A DNA stretch of 64,000 bases from Engraulis encrasicolus (Eukaryota > Chordata > Actinopteri > Clupeiformes > Engraulidae). The notes under the pieces were generated by a model, which ran no database searches, was not told the origin of the DNA, and was given only the letters and a program-made list of their open reading frames with translations. The stretch is from positions 42,144,770 to 42,208,769 of the forward strand of contig NC_085875.1 of assembly GCF_034702125.1 (NCBI RefSeq), written 5' to 3'. A program made the position numbers and the translations under genes. This document shows positions 43,356 through 56,900 of the stretch, piece after piece (the stretch's first letter is position 1; every line of letters begins with the position of its first letter).

Positions 43356-45658
43356 TGGAAGTGGTATTGCAGTGGTAGTAAGGATTTCTTTTTTTTATCA
43401 TATCCAAATGCTATACATGCTTGACATCTGATTTGACTCCCGTTTTTTTTTTTGCATGTGTATTTCAAATTGCAGTGTAATTTCTCTCCATGTTTAATGA
43501 AAGGAAATATTAATGTGGGCCAGGAGTTAAGCATTTCAGGCATGGTGTATACAGTATATGGCGTATGGGCACAGGGGTCTCTCGGTTAAATACTGCATTA
43601 CTGGGTTACTCCTCTGCTTTGAGCTGCAGGCTTCTGTGGTATTCGTGTAGACTGTGTTAAGGAGGTTTAAATAGGCTGTTTGGGGCAGAGGCAGTATAAC
43701 AGTCCAAGGCAATGAGCAAGAACACTGGTTTACTATTTGGTGGAGAATAAAAACACAAGTCTGACCAGTTTATGTTTCAGGAGAGGCAAACATCCAGATG
43801 CATGACTGCATACCAGACATGTGGACTCGAGTCCAGTGACTTGGACTCGAGTCTGACTCGAGTCAGCAGTGTGAAGACTTGCGACTTGAAATTTCAAGAT
43901 CAGAAAGGACTTGCGACTCGACTCGACTTGCACGCCTTTGACTCGGGACTCGACTTGGACTTGACAGTTGTAACTTTCAATGACTTGGCGTGACTTGCCA
44001 TGTTGGGTCTAAAAAAAAGTCCAAGTCCAACCCTTGTTTTCAGAATGCAACAGCCCGCCCACATTCTTTGTTTGAATCACGTCATTGTCCTAAGCGGTGC
44101 TATGCCATTGGCGGCCAGATGCGGCCGGACGCAGCTGGCCTGGACGCGGCGACCAGCGGCAAAAACACCATTAGTGAGTCTCCAGAACAAACATAGCCTA
44201 CATTTTAAACCATCGCGGAAGTTAATTTATCTCCCTCTCAGCCCCAACTCATTTTGCATTCTTAATAGGGTAGGCTATGGAAGTTTGCACTGTGATCAAC
44301 AAATATTTTCTATCAATGTTGTAGGACGTGTGTGTGGTGGCCGCTGTGATGTGCAACACGCCTCAGTAGGCTACACACGTGAAGCTCTCGCTCTCTCGCC
44401 CCTCGCTTACGACAGAAATTCAGTGAGAACCAAGCTGTCTAAATATTTTAGCTAAATGGTGATGGGCATTGATTGTTGAACATTTGGCTATTTAAGCAGT
44501 TGAAATAAAAAAGCACACGCTGCTGACATAACCGAACCACAGGACTTTATCTATTGTTGTTTTATAAAAGAGTACGCCTATCCGTTTTGCTTTCCCTGTC
44601 CTTTATGAATGCGCTTGCCTTCAGCCCCCGAAGGCTGTTACAGTATGTTCCGCTCCCACACACTATGCTTGCGAGTCAGTCACTTCAAAGTGAAATGCAA
44701 CCTTGCGAATAATTTCCACCATCGCGGACAAAACCACGTTATGATGGATATGTGGCGAGGTAAACGTTACGAATATGGCCTGCTTTTAAGTTTCCCCCAA
44801 CCCAGGATGTGTCCGTAGGCTATATGGCTTGATATCCCAGGGCTATTTCATGACCACAACTCCACGCGCTGAAAATGCATGTTAAGTTCGCGCTTCTCAG
44901 TCTAGAAAGATAACCTCTCGGTAACATTCTTTGCATTGACCAGCCACCATCGGTTGAGTATTAGAATCAATACAAAAAGACACGTTTATACATGTCTTAG
45001 TCTTCCAGCATGCAATCGAAAATAGGCGAGCAGAGAACACTTGTTCTTGCATCCATCAAAAGAGCTCCACCGCGGTTGCCTACTTTAGATGCCGGGTGAA
45101 TGATTCCAAAGGGAAATAATTTAGCCTATAGCCTATTCATGACAGTCTTGCAAAGAGACAAGACAAACGACCAAAATTGTCAAATAATTGGTCAAGGCGC
45201 GAGATGAGGAATACTGCATGGCTATTGGAAAAAACTTTGAAGAAATAAGTGCAAGCAACACTGCTTCCCGCGAAGCTTGCGCTTGAGGGCTATAAACAAG
45301 CTATGCGCCCCGAACCTCACTGCTTGTTGTTCATGACTTGAATCGAAACATTTCTAAGGACATCAGGGCTATCTTTGATTCCTGGAATACCGCCTCAGCC
45401 AGCTGAAAGCAGAGAAGCAGTGTCCCATGTGTCAAATGGTAAGATAATGCCATAGGCTACCTGTTCCTTGAAAGTTTTAAAACTCAGCCTTGACACACTG
45501 TCATGTCAGCCACATCAGTTCAAACGCAATCTTTAATGCGGCCTATCGTGAAGTTTAAATGTAATGCGAGATAGAGGTTGTAAGCTACTGCTGCTGAGCA
45601 GCGCAAGACATAGGCATGGGTCGGCTCCCGTGGATAAAAAGCATGTTGCGTGTCGCGG

Positions 45659-46219
45659 CAGTGGTGGACGAAGTACACCAGTTATGTACTTGAGTAAAAG
45701 TACAGTTACCTTGCATTGAAAACTACTCAAGTAAAAGTAAAAGTATTCACCTCACTTTTTTACTTGAGTAGAAGTACAAAAGTATCTGCCGTCAAAAATA
45801 CTTAAGTATTAAAAGTAAAAAGTAAAAACTTAAAAATTAAGCCTTTGGTGCAATTTTAATAAGTAAGTGTTGTAGGCCTAGTTTGGTCATATCTAATTAA
45901 ATAACCTCTGATTAGCATAGGCTAGGCTATACCAACATGTAGAACTAGCCTAGGCCATAACAGGCCTCAGAAACACTGTGGAGTAAGTCCATGGATGTTC
46001 ATTTTCACCTCTCTAAACATTTAATACTGACCCTAACATGCCCAAACGTACACATGAAAGGGCCATTAATAGTAAGAATGATTAGGCTGAAATTGATTAT
46101 ATGCCTATTAGAACAACTACTGTGACAGCAAGGAGTAGCCTATAAAGTACTTTATGTTTCATTTTTGTTATAATTATGGTTTTGGTAGACCTTTTCTTAA
46201 TAATAATAATAATAATAAT

Positions 46220-46275
<56 letters not shown>

Positions 46276-47711
46276 TATTATTAGGCTATGTAGTGTTTGG
46301 TTATGTTAAGGTTGGCTTAGGCCTATGTACTGTATGGACAAACAGACGTCTTGCGACTAAGTTACCTTTAAAGATAGGAACATCTTCATATACTTGTAAT
46401 GGTCTCTATTTGCTAGATGCCAATGATTTGCAATAGCCTAGGCCTACTTGATACAACTTAATTGGAACACTTATCTGTCTGATCATGAAAAAGCCTTTTG
46501 TGCCTGTGCACATCACTGGGCCAATATTTAGCCAAAGTCCACTTTTAAAAAAAAAAAAACTTTGTTACTGTTGTTTTTTTTACAACCTCACTTTGGTGGT
46601 TTTGCCAGTACTTTTCATATCCACTGTAGTCTACTGACTTGACTTTAGGTAAAGGATACATGTTGCAAGGATAGGCCTACATGTTGCATGCAGCCTCACT
46701 GCAACATGTGGTGGCCCCAGGCAATCCTCATGTAAAGATACAAACCCTTTAGTCTACACAAGCCTCTTTTCCATAATGTTGAAGCAAATCATTTGCTCAT
46801 CATCATCTATTAGACAAGTAATTTATATCCCCGACTACTTCAAAAAATACTGCAATGTATTGAGGGGAAAGAAGGCTATCACAGAGTTGTGCGCCTGTAT
46901 GGTTGGAATAAGCAGCATGTATAGGCATCCTGTGTAGCCTACTTGACTCAAGAAACCAACACGCTACAAAAGCGGCAATTATGTGACTCTATTATAAGCC
47001 ACAACACAGATATAGCACAGTAAGTCAAGTAAGCAGTACATTAAGTTTCAATTTGCTGATTATTCAGTTCAAACGCGAAGCCTATCTAACAAATTTCGTA
47101 CAAGTGTCAGGCGAGTGCAGCCTGCGAGCTAAACCTCTCCCCCCTCACACAACGAATACGACGTGCAGATTAATACACTCTACTGTAACAACGTTTTTGT
47201 CGCCTGCTTTATTATTTTGCTGTGCTTTCCGCATGTTACTAGTAAATACCGTTTCTTATTATTTCAATTCGCAAGTCGCAACAGTGGACTCATCAGTGGT
47301 CTGGCTCTGCTTGATTCCTTCTAACACTAATTCTGTGTAGGCCTACAGTAGAGCTTGTTGTCACGTGACACATTACAACCAATCACAATGGCGAATCTCT
47401 GAGTCTGCCAATCGGATTCAGTTTCACTTTCTTCACACCGGCGTGAAATCTCAGATTTCATTTGACCAGGGTATTAAAAATGAATTAATTCACCTGCCTT
47501 ATCGCCTTAAATAAAAAAGGAACGAGTAAGGAACGAGTGTTTCTGTAAATGTAACGAAGTGAAAGTACTAAATTTCGCTTTGAAATGTAGTGAAGTAAAA
47601 GTATAAAGTCTTACCAAATAAAAATACTTGAGTAAAGTATGAAAGTATGAAAATGTTACTTAAGTAGGCTACAGTAACGAATTACATTTACTTCGTTACT
47701 GTCCACCACTG
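45659..47711. mobile_element. hAT-like element nested in the 6-kb element
   Basis: The ends are CAGTGGTGGACGAAGTACAC and the near-inverse GTTACTGTCCACCACTG, with AAGTAAAAGTA-type repeats just inside both ends. The flanks GTCGCGG and GTCGCGT suggest an 8-bp duplication, imperfect by eye. It is about 2.05 kb with no transposase recognised. Confidence 0.8.
46191..46284 (+). repeat. AAT then ATC triplet microsatellite
   Basis: About ten AAT units run into about 18 ATC units, then ATT units, inside the nested hAT-like element. Confidence 0.93.
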
Positions 47712-48392
47712 GTCGCGTGCTGCTCCCAGCCCAATCCTTGCGCGCGCGAACCTTGTATCTCGTGGTGTCGACACCGCTTTATCTTATGATTCTCACAGTT
47801 CGAACTACATGCTTCGTTTGGTATTTTGGGGGAGTTTGGAGTCACAATGACCGCTGCTTTGAAATGACACGTTAGAGCTACACGACGCCAGCACTGGAGA
47901 ACTGGGATGTAACCTTGTTTTCCAAATTAACAAAAATTAGGAAACATAGAAGCAGAACTTTGTTTGGCTACAATCTATGACCTGGACGGTGAACTTAATC
48001 TTTTTGAAGAGGCATGAACAGCATACAAGTGCCTTTGTGGGGGAGGAGAGGGCGATTGGGGAGAACAGGGAGACGAGAGCATGGCGCGAGGCGCATATTC
48101 TTTCGGGAAAAATGAGAGCGAAATGTTGGATAGGGCATTACACACCTTCCTTCTTCCTACACTGTAGAAGCGCAGAACAAGGTTGCCTCGTTGCCATAAC
48201 TGACATTCTGCAGCGCTAACGTGCACAGCGTGCTGGCGAATAGTCTAGTAGCCTAATATAATTAACAAGACGTGGATTAATGACTGTGCAAACGAAGTTC
48301 TAGTTAACTTGGACTGTGACGCAGTAAAAATGGTTGGTGGGCCATTGCGGCGAGAATGTGAGGGGGAAAGCGACAATGCCGATATCAGCTTC

Positions 48393-48470
48393 AACAATAG
48401 TAGAGTAGAGTAGAGTAGAGTAGTAACTTTATTGATCCCCAGAGAGAAATTCAGGAAATTCATCATTACT
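48393..48470. repeat. GAGTA repeat with LINE-type tail
   Basis: (GAGTA)n is joined to TAACTTTATTGATCCCCAGA and GAGAAATTCAGG, the conserved 3'-tail sequence seen in many fish LINE/SINE copies. It is probably a truncated retroelement end inside the 6-kb element. Confidence 0.5.
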
Positions 48471-48735
48471 TTACCAGGAATTTAATCCAACTAACTAGCC
48501 TACTTTTTCCTAATTTCTTAGCCCATATGGACAAGTGTCTACTAGGCTAAATACTGTCGGCACGTAGCCTACAGCAGATAGCCTAGTGCTGCACCATGCA
48601 TGTGCTCATTGGTGGGTTCACAGTTATGACACTGTCAATGCTCAGCTTTTGGTTCACAGATAATGGGATGAAGTGAACATCATGGACCAGCTGAGACAGG
48701 GCTGCCTGCTGAGCCTGTAGCCCCACCCCCCATAC

Positions 48736-48740
48736 GCACA

Positions 48741-48806
<66 letters not shown>
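48736..48806 (+). repeat. (CA)n microsatellite
   Basis: A CA run of about 35 units inside the 6-kb element. Confidence 0.93.
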
Positions 48807-48808
<2 letters not shown>

Positions 48809-49084
48809 GCTCAATTTAAAAAAAAAGAAATTGATTACCCCTGCTGTATGTCATATCTTGATGAGAATGGTGAGCTTAATATGGTACCTTAGGGAAAATG
48901 GCGTCTTTTAAAGCCAAACCAAAATGTTTACATTAGTCGACTGTTACACTACAGTAAAGAGAGGGGGGAGGGTGGGTAGCACCTGTAAGACATGAATAGG
49001 CTACTACTTTCACCCTTGGCCTTTGTGGGTAAATTCAAACATAGTACGCTGAAAGTGTGAATCCACGTTTTCAGGTCGGAAGTG

Positions 49085-49143
49085 TAATATGCCCCCCTAA
49101 TGTCTTGAAAAAACCTTCCAGCCAAAGCTGTCAGCGGCCCTGC
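49085..49143 (+). mobile_element. MITE family B, truncated copy 3
   Basis: Only the right part is kept (CCAGCCAAAGCTGTCAGCGG, then CCCTG). It lies inside the 6-kb element. Confidence 0.5.
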
Positions 49144-49779
49144 CTGTGCTCCTAGTGAAAAAGTTAACCATAGTCCTGTCCTTAGCGTTATGATGCTAGA
49201 GTCTGTATAACTTACAACCTTGACTAGATATGACCGGCCCACCACCAAGACCAGGGTGGAGTAGTGGAATAGGTTTATGCCATCAGATGATGGAACGGAC
49301 ACACACACATACGCACACATTCTTGCAAACAGGACTATTTGCCCACTGGACAGTAAATATTTGGCATATGGTTGCTCCTTTGTTTAAGTACAAATTCACA
49401 TGAAATGTATTTTTATGTGTAAAAAATATGAAATTAAATGTCATTTTACATACACAGCACAAGCAGTAGTTTGGTTTAGACTGATTTTTCTGCAACTGTT
49501 TTAGTAATTGTCATCTTTTTACTCAGGTATCATTATTATACTAATGAATTTATGATCGAAATTGTGATTGCAAATGGAAAATCCCTTTGTGACTTGTGAA
49601 GGACTTGAAAAAATATGAGACTTGGACTTGGACTTGACTTGGCTGGGGTACGACTTGGACTTGGACTTGACTTGGTCAGATGTGTCTTGACTTGTGACTT
49701 GACTCGGACTTGAGTGGAAAGACTCGAGACTTACTTGTGACTTGCACGTTAGTGACTTGGTCACACCTCTGCTGCATAC

Positions 49780-51456
49780 TGTACTAAACACAATTTTGTT
49801 TGCAATAAATCCTCTAATATGAGAGCAATTAGAGGCCATAGGCTATATAGTAGGTAATTTATATTAGGTAATTTGTCCTAACGATCAAGAGGGAAAAAGG
49901 TCTAAAATTATGTAATCACCTTTGAATCACTGTCCCCATCACATCAACACAGCACATGCCAAGACTGCTGACTGTAATATTAGTAGTGACTGTTGATGTC
50001 TTTACCTTATGAATTCCTCCATGTTGGGATACAGTAGAGGCTCACTTTTCTGGATGAAAACGTTTTAGGTAATAGGTTCATTCATTATTTTTAATGTACT
50101 GGCATGTGTTTGAGAATAAACACAATGTTTTGTGCCGGTTTGGAGATTATCCAGAGCCAAATCACGAATTATAGATTTTAATTCTGAAACTAACCCACAA
50201 TACAGCTTTTTCCTCTAATAACATAACCGTGAGTAATGGACACAAGTTCACGAGTATCAGGCTTGCACACGCGGATTCATGCATTCCTATAGAAGCATAA
50301 TATCAACCGTGAAATTAGTTTAAAAAAATGTAATTGAGAGAGAGAGAGAGAGAGACAGAGAGACGAAGGGAAAAATAATAGAGAAAATATGTCATTGTCC
50401 TGCAAACAACCTGTTGAGTATTCTTAATAAAACGTCTCAAAATGGAGAACCATTAGTCTATGAGACATAATTGACATATTTTGAACACTATTGGACATGC
50501 AACATTGTGTGTGCACTGCACACGCAGCACACATACCGCATGTGTGTGAGTGTGTGTCTCTGCATGTGAGTTTGTCTTTGAGGGTGTTGTGTACAGTACA
50601 GTACAAAGGCCATGTAAATCCATTCAATTATTTTTCCGGGAGGCGAGACAGGAGCCTGGGGCCCTGGGCGGCATGCATGTGGCCCCTGATGACAACCCCA
50701 TAGTGGGCTGGAGAGGCCCTCCACTTCCCCGTCCCTGTGGAGAGCACTTAGTGCCGTCAAATGAAACACATTTCACCACAATTTACTGTGCGCCTTCGAC
50801 TGTGAGAGAATGCCGAGGATTTTTCTCATGCAAAAGGCTTTTGGTCTCTGTCTTCTCACACCAGCTTAGATAATTAAAGTCATAAATTGTAGAAGGGGTT
50901 TTGTTGTTGGGAAAAAAATGTGAAGAATGTGGTTGAATTAAGTGTGCCTGATGTCCATGGAAATAAATTGAATATTGTGCTTGGGCGTTGTAAATGTAGT
51001 GCAGTAGAATGTGAAGTGCTTGTAAATGGTCTGTAGGCCTATACATAAATCTATTCAATGCAGGAAAAGGATCTAAGAATTGAAGTGTATTTTTTTTTTT
51101 TACTTTATCCATTTTGCCACTTGAGAATATTAATATAGTATAATGATTTATACAGTGTAATTTTACAAATGCATATACATACGCCCATACACATACGTAT
51201 ACACATGCGCTCTACAAAATAAGTATAAAACATCACAATATCGTCAAATTACAGCAATGGTCTTAACAACAGAATACTGTATCTCAGCGGAGATATTACA
51301 AATACAGTATATATAAATACACATTCCAAGAGGTTTTGAAATGTCAGGTTCATATCAAGCAACCCATAAAAGTAGTGCAGTTGACTTGAGTGGGGATGAG
51401 ATGGGTATGTGGTAGGTTAATCATCCTTTCACACTGCTATTGAGGTTGAGGTTGAG

Positions 51457-51458
<2 letters not shown>
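49780..51458. other. Intergenic stretch
   Basis: AT-rich unique sequence with a short GA run at 50336-50355. No gene or repeat family is recognised. Confidence 0.5.
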
Positions 51459-51547
<89 letters not shown>

Positions 51548-51556
51548 CGTGTGCGT

Positions 51557-51589
<33 letters not shown>

Positions 51590-51590
51590 C
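51459..51590 (+). repeat. (GT)n microsatellite
   Basis: About 42 GT units, then GTGCGT variants and more GT. Confidence 0.95.
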
Positions 51591-51666
51591 ATGCATGTGG
51601 GGGAGAGTGTGCAGTCAAGGGCTGGGGTATGTGTGGGATGGAGTGAGTTGGAGTTTGTGACTGTGA

Positions 51667-51747
51667 GACAGTTGGAGTGGTGTAAGACAGTTGGCGTGGT
51701 GTAAGACAGTTGGCGTGGTGTAAGACAGTTGGCGTGGTGTAAGACAG
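51667..51747 (+). repeat. 19-bp minisatellite, four units
   Basis: The unit GACAGTTGGCGTGGTGTAA repeats about four times, the first copy with one change. Confidence 0.85.
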
Positions 51748-51918
51748 CTTGGTGGTCAGACTCTGTGTGGACTAGGGAAGGGGTGAGCATGGCGTGAGTG
51801 AATGGGAGTGTGGTGACTAATGGCTATGTGTGCGTTGGAGTGAAAGTAAGCTAAATGAGGTTCTCAGATATGCATGTCACAGGGCTTCACATTGTCACAT
51901 CATGATGGCCACATCAGG

Positions 51919-52143
<225 letters not shown>

Positions 52144-53228
52144 ATTCTTCAAGTGTGAATGGAGTGTGATGTGGGTATGAATGAGTGTGGTCAGTATGTC
52201 TAGCACTCTGAGCACCACCTGTGAGGTGAGACGGTGTGTGGCTCTCTGTACAGCTGAGTGTTGGGACTGGGGCGCAGGGTGAAGGGTGTGTGTGGGTGTC
52301 ATTGAGAGTGTTCTGTGGGGTGAGCAGTCAAGAGGTTGGGGCTGAGAGGGAAGTCCATGAGTGTGGGTGCGAGTGGAGCGCGGGGTTGGAACTTAACCAG
52401 CAGTCACCTGCCAAATACGGGTTGATTTGAGTGGTGACTGGTAAAATGTGTCAACCCGACTCACACTCTCTCAGGTTAGGAATTTCACCTCAGCCCGAGA
52501 TTTAAATAGCCAAATGTTTGAATGTCCAAATTGGAGAACACTGCATCAAGGCTATAGAAATATTACTGTATATTTTAGCCTACCATAATATTATGATGTT
52601 ATATGGCATTACAATTTTGGAACGGTTGAAGATGAAATGACTGGTAAAAAATGGTAAGTGATTTTATAATCTACCTGCCACACTGACTGGTTGGGTAAAA
52701 AAAAAACATCCCTGGTGATGTTACTTGTGTGTTTGGCCCGGGCATTTTTGAAACACAGCCTCATATCACACAGGGGAGGATCTTCAGATTCACCCTGCTC
52801 CCGAACCACCGAAGCCGTATATTTTATGCCGGTTTACGGCGTAAAACCAATCAGTATTGCAATATTTTCAGAGATGTGGCGTAGTCAGAGTGTAATTGTC
52901 ATGGAGAAGGGAAAAAAAGAGTTCTTTCAGACAACAATGGCTGCTCGCATGGTCATCGATTCACTCACATGGACACATGCTTAAACTAGTACCTCATTAA
53001 TAATGTCAGTCAAGTGCCTTCCCCAATCACGCGTAAGATTTTTTTGATGAAACCACGCATTTGCAGACCAACACATATGGTGTAGTTCTAGATGAATGGT
53101 CGTGGAGCAGGGCGATACCCATTCATTCTAGGCGACAGTCAGGTAGGTGTGAGTGGTGTGTGGAGTGAGGAGTGTAGAGTGTGGTAATGTGGTGGTGTGG
53201 TGTGAGTGTGAGTGGTGGGCAGGGCTTA
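52144..53228. other. Intergenic stretch
   Basis: GTGAGTG-rich low-complexity sequence at both ends and unique sequence between. No gene is seen. Confidence 0.5.
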
Positions 53229-53457
53229 CTGATTCTCAACGGGGGCGCTACAGCCCCCCAGGGGACGTAAGGGGGCCCTATGGGGGCGTTGAGAAGGATA
53301 CAAGTGAGTGGGGGCGGGGCTTAGTTACCATTGGGGGGCATTAGTCTATTTTATTTTACAATACTAAGGGGAGCATTGGCAGACATATGATGAGGTCAAG
53401 GGGGCGTTTGGAGGCTTATGATAAGGTCAAGGGGGTGTTCATTCAAAAAAGGTTGAG
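53229..53457 (-). mobile_element. Small hAT-type MITE, second copy
   Basis: Same family as 16817-17033 but in the opposite orientation: GATTCTCAACGGGGGCG at the left and GGTTGAGAAG at the right, with GGTCAAGGGGGCG inside. Confidence 0.6.
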
Positions 53458-53499
53458 AAGTGAGTAGTGTACATCAGGCTCTGTCTGCAGTATGCATGC

Positions 53500-53611
<112 letters not shown>

Positions 53612-53798
53612 TCCAAATAACCAAGGTGTGAGAGTGAAGTCCATGGCTGAGTCAAGTGTGGAGTGTGTGGCTATTGGAGGGTCAAGGTGGGCCTGCCTGG
53701 CATCCTGATGATGGGGTACCACTGGCCTCACAGCTGAGCTGGCCTCCCCTCATTTGTGGTGCTTGTGGCCAGAGCAGGAATGTCAAAGAAGGTACTGC

Positions 53799-54191
53799 CA
53801 GGGCCGGATTAATGCATAGTCTAGATATGGCAGCAGCCATGGGGGTCCCCTGCCTACCGGGGGGCTCCTGATTTAACCTGATTTTCATCATCTGGCTGCG
53901 GTTCAGCAACTACACGCGAGGGCGTTCCATTCTCTGCAATCCGGTAAACGGAACGGCATACCACAGGGCAAGAGTCAGGTTACTCCTGATTGCAGTATTG
54001 TGACAGGATGCAATATTGATAAATTCACGTGTCATATTGAGTACAATTGGTAGATAAGGTATCCTTTTTTCCTAGCTCATATGACATTATCATAGCTCAT
54101 TATGACACTGTCTATGTAAATTTGTCGTGAAATTTGGCTTCCTACAGCATCCTGTAGCCTGGAGGCCCCAGGCCATCTTAATCCAGCCCTG
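53799..54191. mobile_element. hAT-type MITE with CAGGGCCGGATTAA ends
   Basis: The left end CAGGGCCGGATTAATGC and the right end TTAATCCAGCCCTG are inverse. It is 393 bp and non-coding. The flanking octamers do not match, so the target duplication has decayed. Confidence 0.6.
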
Positions 54192-54296
54192 GCTATTTCC
54201 TCTACTGCTACTGCGGTTACTGCTGTGGTGCTCACCTTTCAGCAGCTTGGACGCTGTCACCAACAGCCACAAGTGTGCATGTGCAGGAGTCACAGA

Positions 54297-54415
<119 letters not shown>

Positions 54416-54487
54416 GGTGTGAACACTATGTCTGAGTGTGTTCAGCAGCCACTCCCCAGTGCATTGGTTTGTGGCCAGAACCTGTGT

Positions 54488-54489
<2 letters not shown>

Positions 54490-54574
<85 letters not shown>

Positions 54575-54865
54575 TGAAAATGTTGATGTGTATGTGAGTG
54601 CATGCATGTACTTGCGTGTTTATATGTGTATGTGTGTGTGTGTACTGTGTGTGCATGCATGCATGTGCTTGTGTGTTTGTGAGTGCATGCATGTGCTTGT
54701 GTATGTGTGCATGTGTATGTGTGCGTGTGTATGTGCATGCATGTGCTTGTGTGTATGTGTCAGCATGCATGTGCTTGTGTGTATGTGTCAGCATGCATGT
54801 GCTTGCGTGTGTGCATGTGTGTGCATGTGTGCTTGTGTATGTGCATGCATGTGCTTGTGTGTGTG

Positions 54866-54935
<70 letters not shown>

Positions 54936-54948
54936 GATGTGCACACAT
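54490..54948 (+). repeat. GT microsatellite and GCATGCATGTGCTTGTGT minisatellite
   Basis: A GT run (54490-54571) leads into a degenerate array of units built on GCATGCATGTGCTTGTGT (about 54598-54865; two near-identical 28-bp units at about 54752-54807), then another GT run (54868-54930). Cys-Val-type frames here are not genes. Confidence 0.9.
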
Positions 54949-56559
54949 GTGCTTGTGTGCAGATTTTGAGTGTATGTGCTCTAAAGGACCTCCTCACTCT
55001 GTTCAGCTCGGTGGCAAAGGTGCAGACGTGCGATCTCCATGGTATGCGCTCCATGATGGAGTAGACCTACAGCTGAGTGTAGGCAGTAGGCACAAACACC
55101 TACGCGTCCCAAGAACAATCCTACAGGTGCCAGACAAAGTGCAAATTGTTGGACAAAACTATTTTAACTTTGCCACACATGGGAAAAACTCCCTCCCATA
55201 CATGTAGTGTGTTTCGTGAATATTTTAAACTGAGGTTTATTCTATGAAAAAGGTTAAAACAAGCATTCAGAATACAGGTCACAGAAACAACATTTCAGTG
55301 AACAAACATAAATGTCTGAGAGTAGCCTTGATCTAAATAATATCCTATCTATCGAATATACAAAATAGGATTTATATTACATTGCCATGCAGTAGGCGAC
55401 ATTAGAGTAAGTCCGTGTTACATTATTTATCTTCATCTTGTTGAAGTAAAAGAAAGTGAAAATCCTGCCACACACTTCTTCAAGCCCATTTGCTGTAGGC
55501 TACCTAGTCAAAATAATGATATGTTAAGCCAGGCAGATGAGTGAATAGGCCTACAAGTAGGCTAATTACTGAAATAACATTGTGGTAATAAAAAGAGCAC
55601 CAGCCTACATCATGGAAGTATTTTGTTTTTTTCACACCTGCATGTTCATTTCAATATGCAGCCACAGGCATTAAGATTTGTTAATAATACATGTTACCAC
55701 AATGTCTTTCATATCCGTGTTGCAAGGCCTACAGCCTACAGTACAAGTAAGAAGTGGTTAAGTTCCGCCTGAAGTCGCTGGATGAGCTGAGACCCTGGAC
55801 ATCATGCTGTTGTGATTCCGTCTTCCTCCAGAGTGTGGCGATGTTGCTCTGAAGTGGTCCACCGTTTCACAGAGTTTTTGATTAGAAGGATTTCATTTTT
55901 TAAACGCCCGCTCGTCTTACAGTGAACCCATCCAATACAGGCATTTGAATACTGTTAAAACAATTGTGGCACAGCATTTCAACTTTCAAAGTATTCAAAA
56001 TGTTTATTTTTTTACAGCTAAAATGGTTTTATTACAGAAGTAACAATTGCACTATAATTGAGAACCAGTGTAAAATATGTGTTTTTGGCAGATAGACCTA
56101 CATCTGAAAATAATTAAATACTGGTAATAAAATGATAATTTAATCACAAGACCTCTCATCAAAATGTTGAGCATACAGTATGTAAGCATTTTTCATATCC
56201 TATATCCATGGTATGAAAATCAATAGGTTTTAAGGAAAATGAAACACAATACAAATTAAAAAATATTTTTTAATTGTACCCTTTAAATGGGCACCTTACA
56301 TTTCCTTTAAATTCAATAGCTCAATTAGTCTAACCTCATACAACATTATACAAAAAATGACAGGCACCCCTATAGGCCTAGATTTGTTAAAACGTGAATT
56401 TGCAAAAGCAGAGTGACATTTAAAATATACAAAATAAATGACCTTGAAATATGACTGCAAACAATATTCGACAGAGAGCAATGAAAAGGGCAACAAAACG
56501 ATGTGGAATGTATAGGCCTATGGAATGCAGTCCTACCAATTCCCTATTGCTATGCATTC
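54949..56559. other. Intergenic stretch
   Basis: AT-rich unique sequence. No gene, RNA or repeat family is recognised. Confidence 0.5.
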
Positions 56560-56900
56560 AGCGGCAAGCAGCAGTCGCAACATTAGCCGGCCCAACAAAC
56601 CTTGCCGCCCGCCCGCTTGCAGTCCCGAAAGACACGCTGGGTGAGTGACTGACTGCTGCCCGCTGTCGGGGCTGTGTGGTCTCCCTCCCGTTCATTCATC
56701 CAGGACAACGCTAGGGTTTCCTCAAGGGTCTGTGGCAAAGCGCGGCGGCGGGCTGGTCTGAGCCTCGGCGAAACCACACCACCACCGTGGAGAGCCGCGC
56801 GCGAGAAGGGCGCGTGTCTCTCTGGGGCAAATTTAGGAGAAGGGGGGTGAGAGCGGGTGAAAGAGGGAAAGAAAAAGGGGGATAGAGGAGAGGAGAGGTG
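56560..56900. promoter_or_regulatory. CpG-rich intergenic segment
   Basis: This is an unusually GC- and CpG-rich block for the region (GCCGCCCGCCCGCTTGC, GCGCGGCGGCGGG, GCCGCGCGCGAGAAGGGCGC). It could be a CpG-island promoter or regulatory element. No open frame of recognisable kind overlaps it. Confidence 0.3.

Larger units (their letters stand above)
43814..49771. mobile_element. 6-kb hAT-type element with ACTTG-rich ends
   Basis: A perfect 8-bp duplication CTGCATAC flanks it (43806-43813, 49772-49779). The left end is CAGACATGTGGACTCGAGTC and the right end is the inverse of CAGAGGTGTGACCAAGTCAC. The subterminal regions (43826-44000, 49590-49760) are packed with GACTTGGACT/ACTCGAGTC repeats that probably serve as transposase-binding sites. 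I recognise no transposase, so it is non-autonomous or decayed. A second hAT-like element (45659-47711) lies inside. Confidence 0.85.

Noticed and set aside
44000..44455. Open frame of about 150 codons inside the 6-kb hAT element
   Set aside because: It shows no transposase motif (no BED finger, no CxxH or hAT dimerisation signature) and no repeat of its pattern elsewhere.
56601..56646. Possible microexon between TTGCAG and GTGAGT
   Set aside because: Only about 30 bases, no partner exons and no recognisable peptide. The signals can arise by chance in GC-rich DNA.
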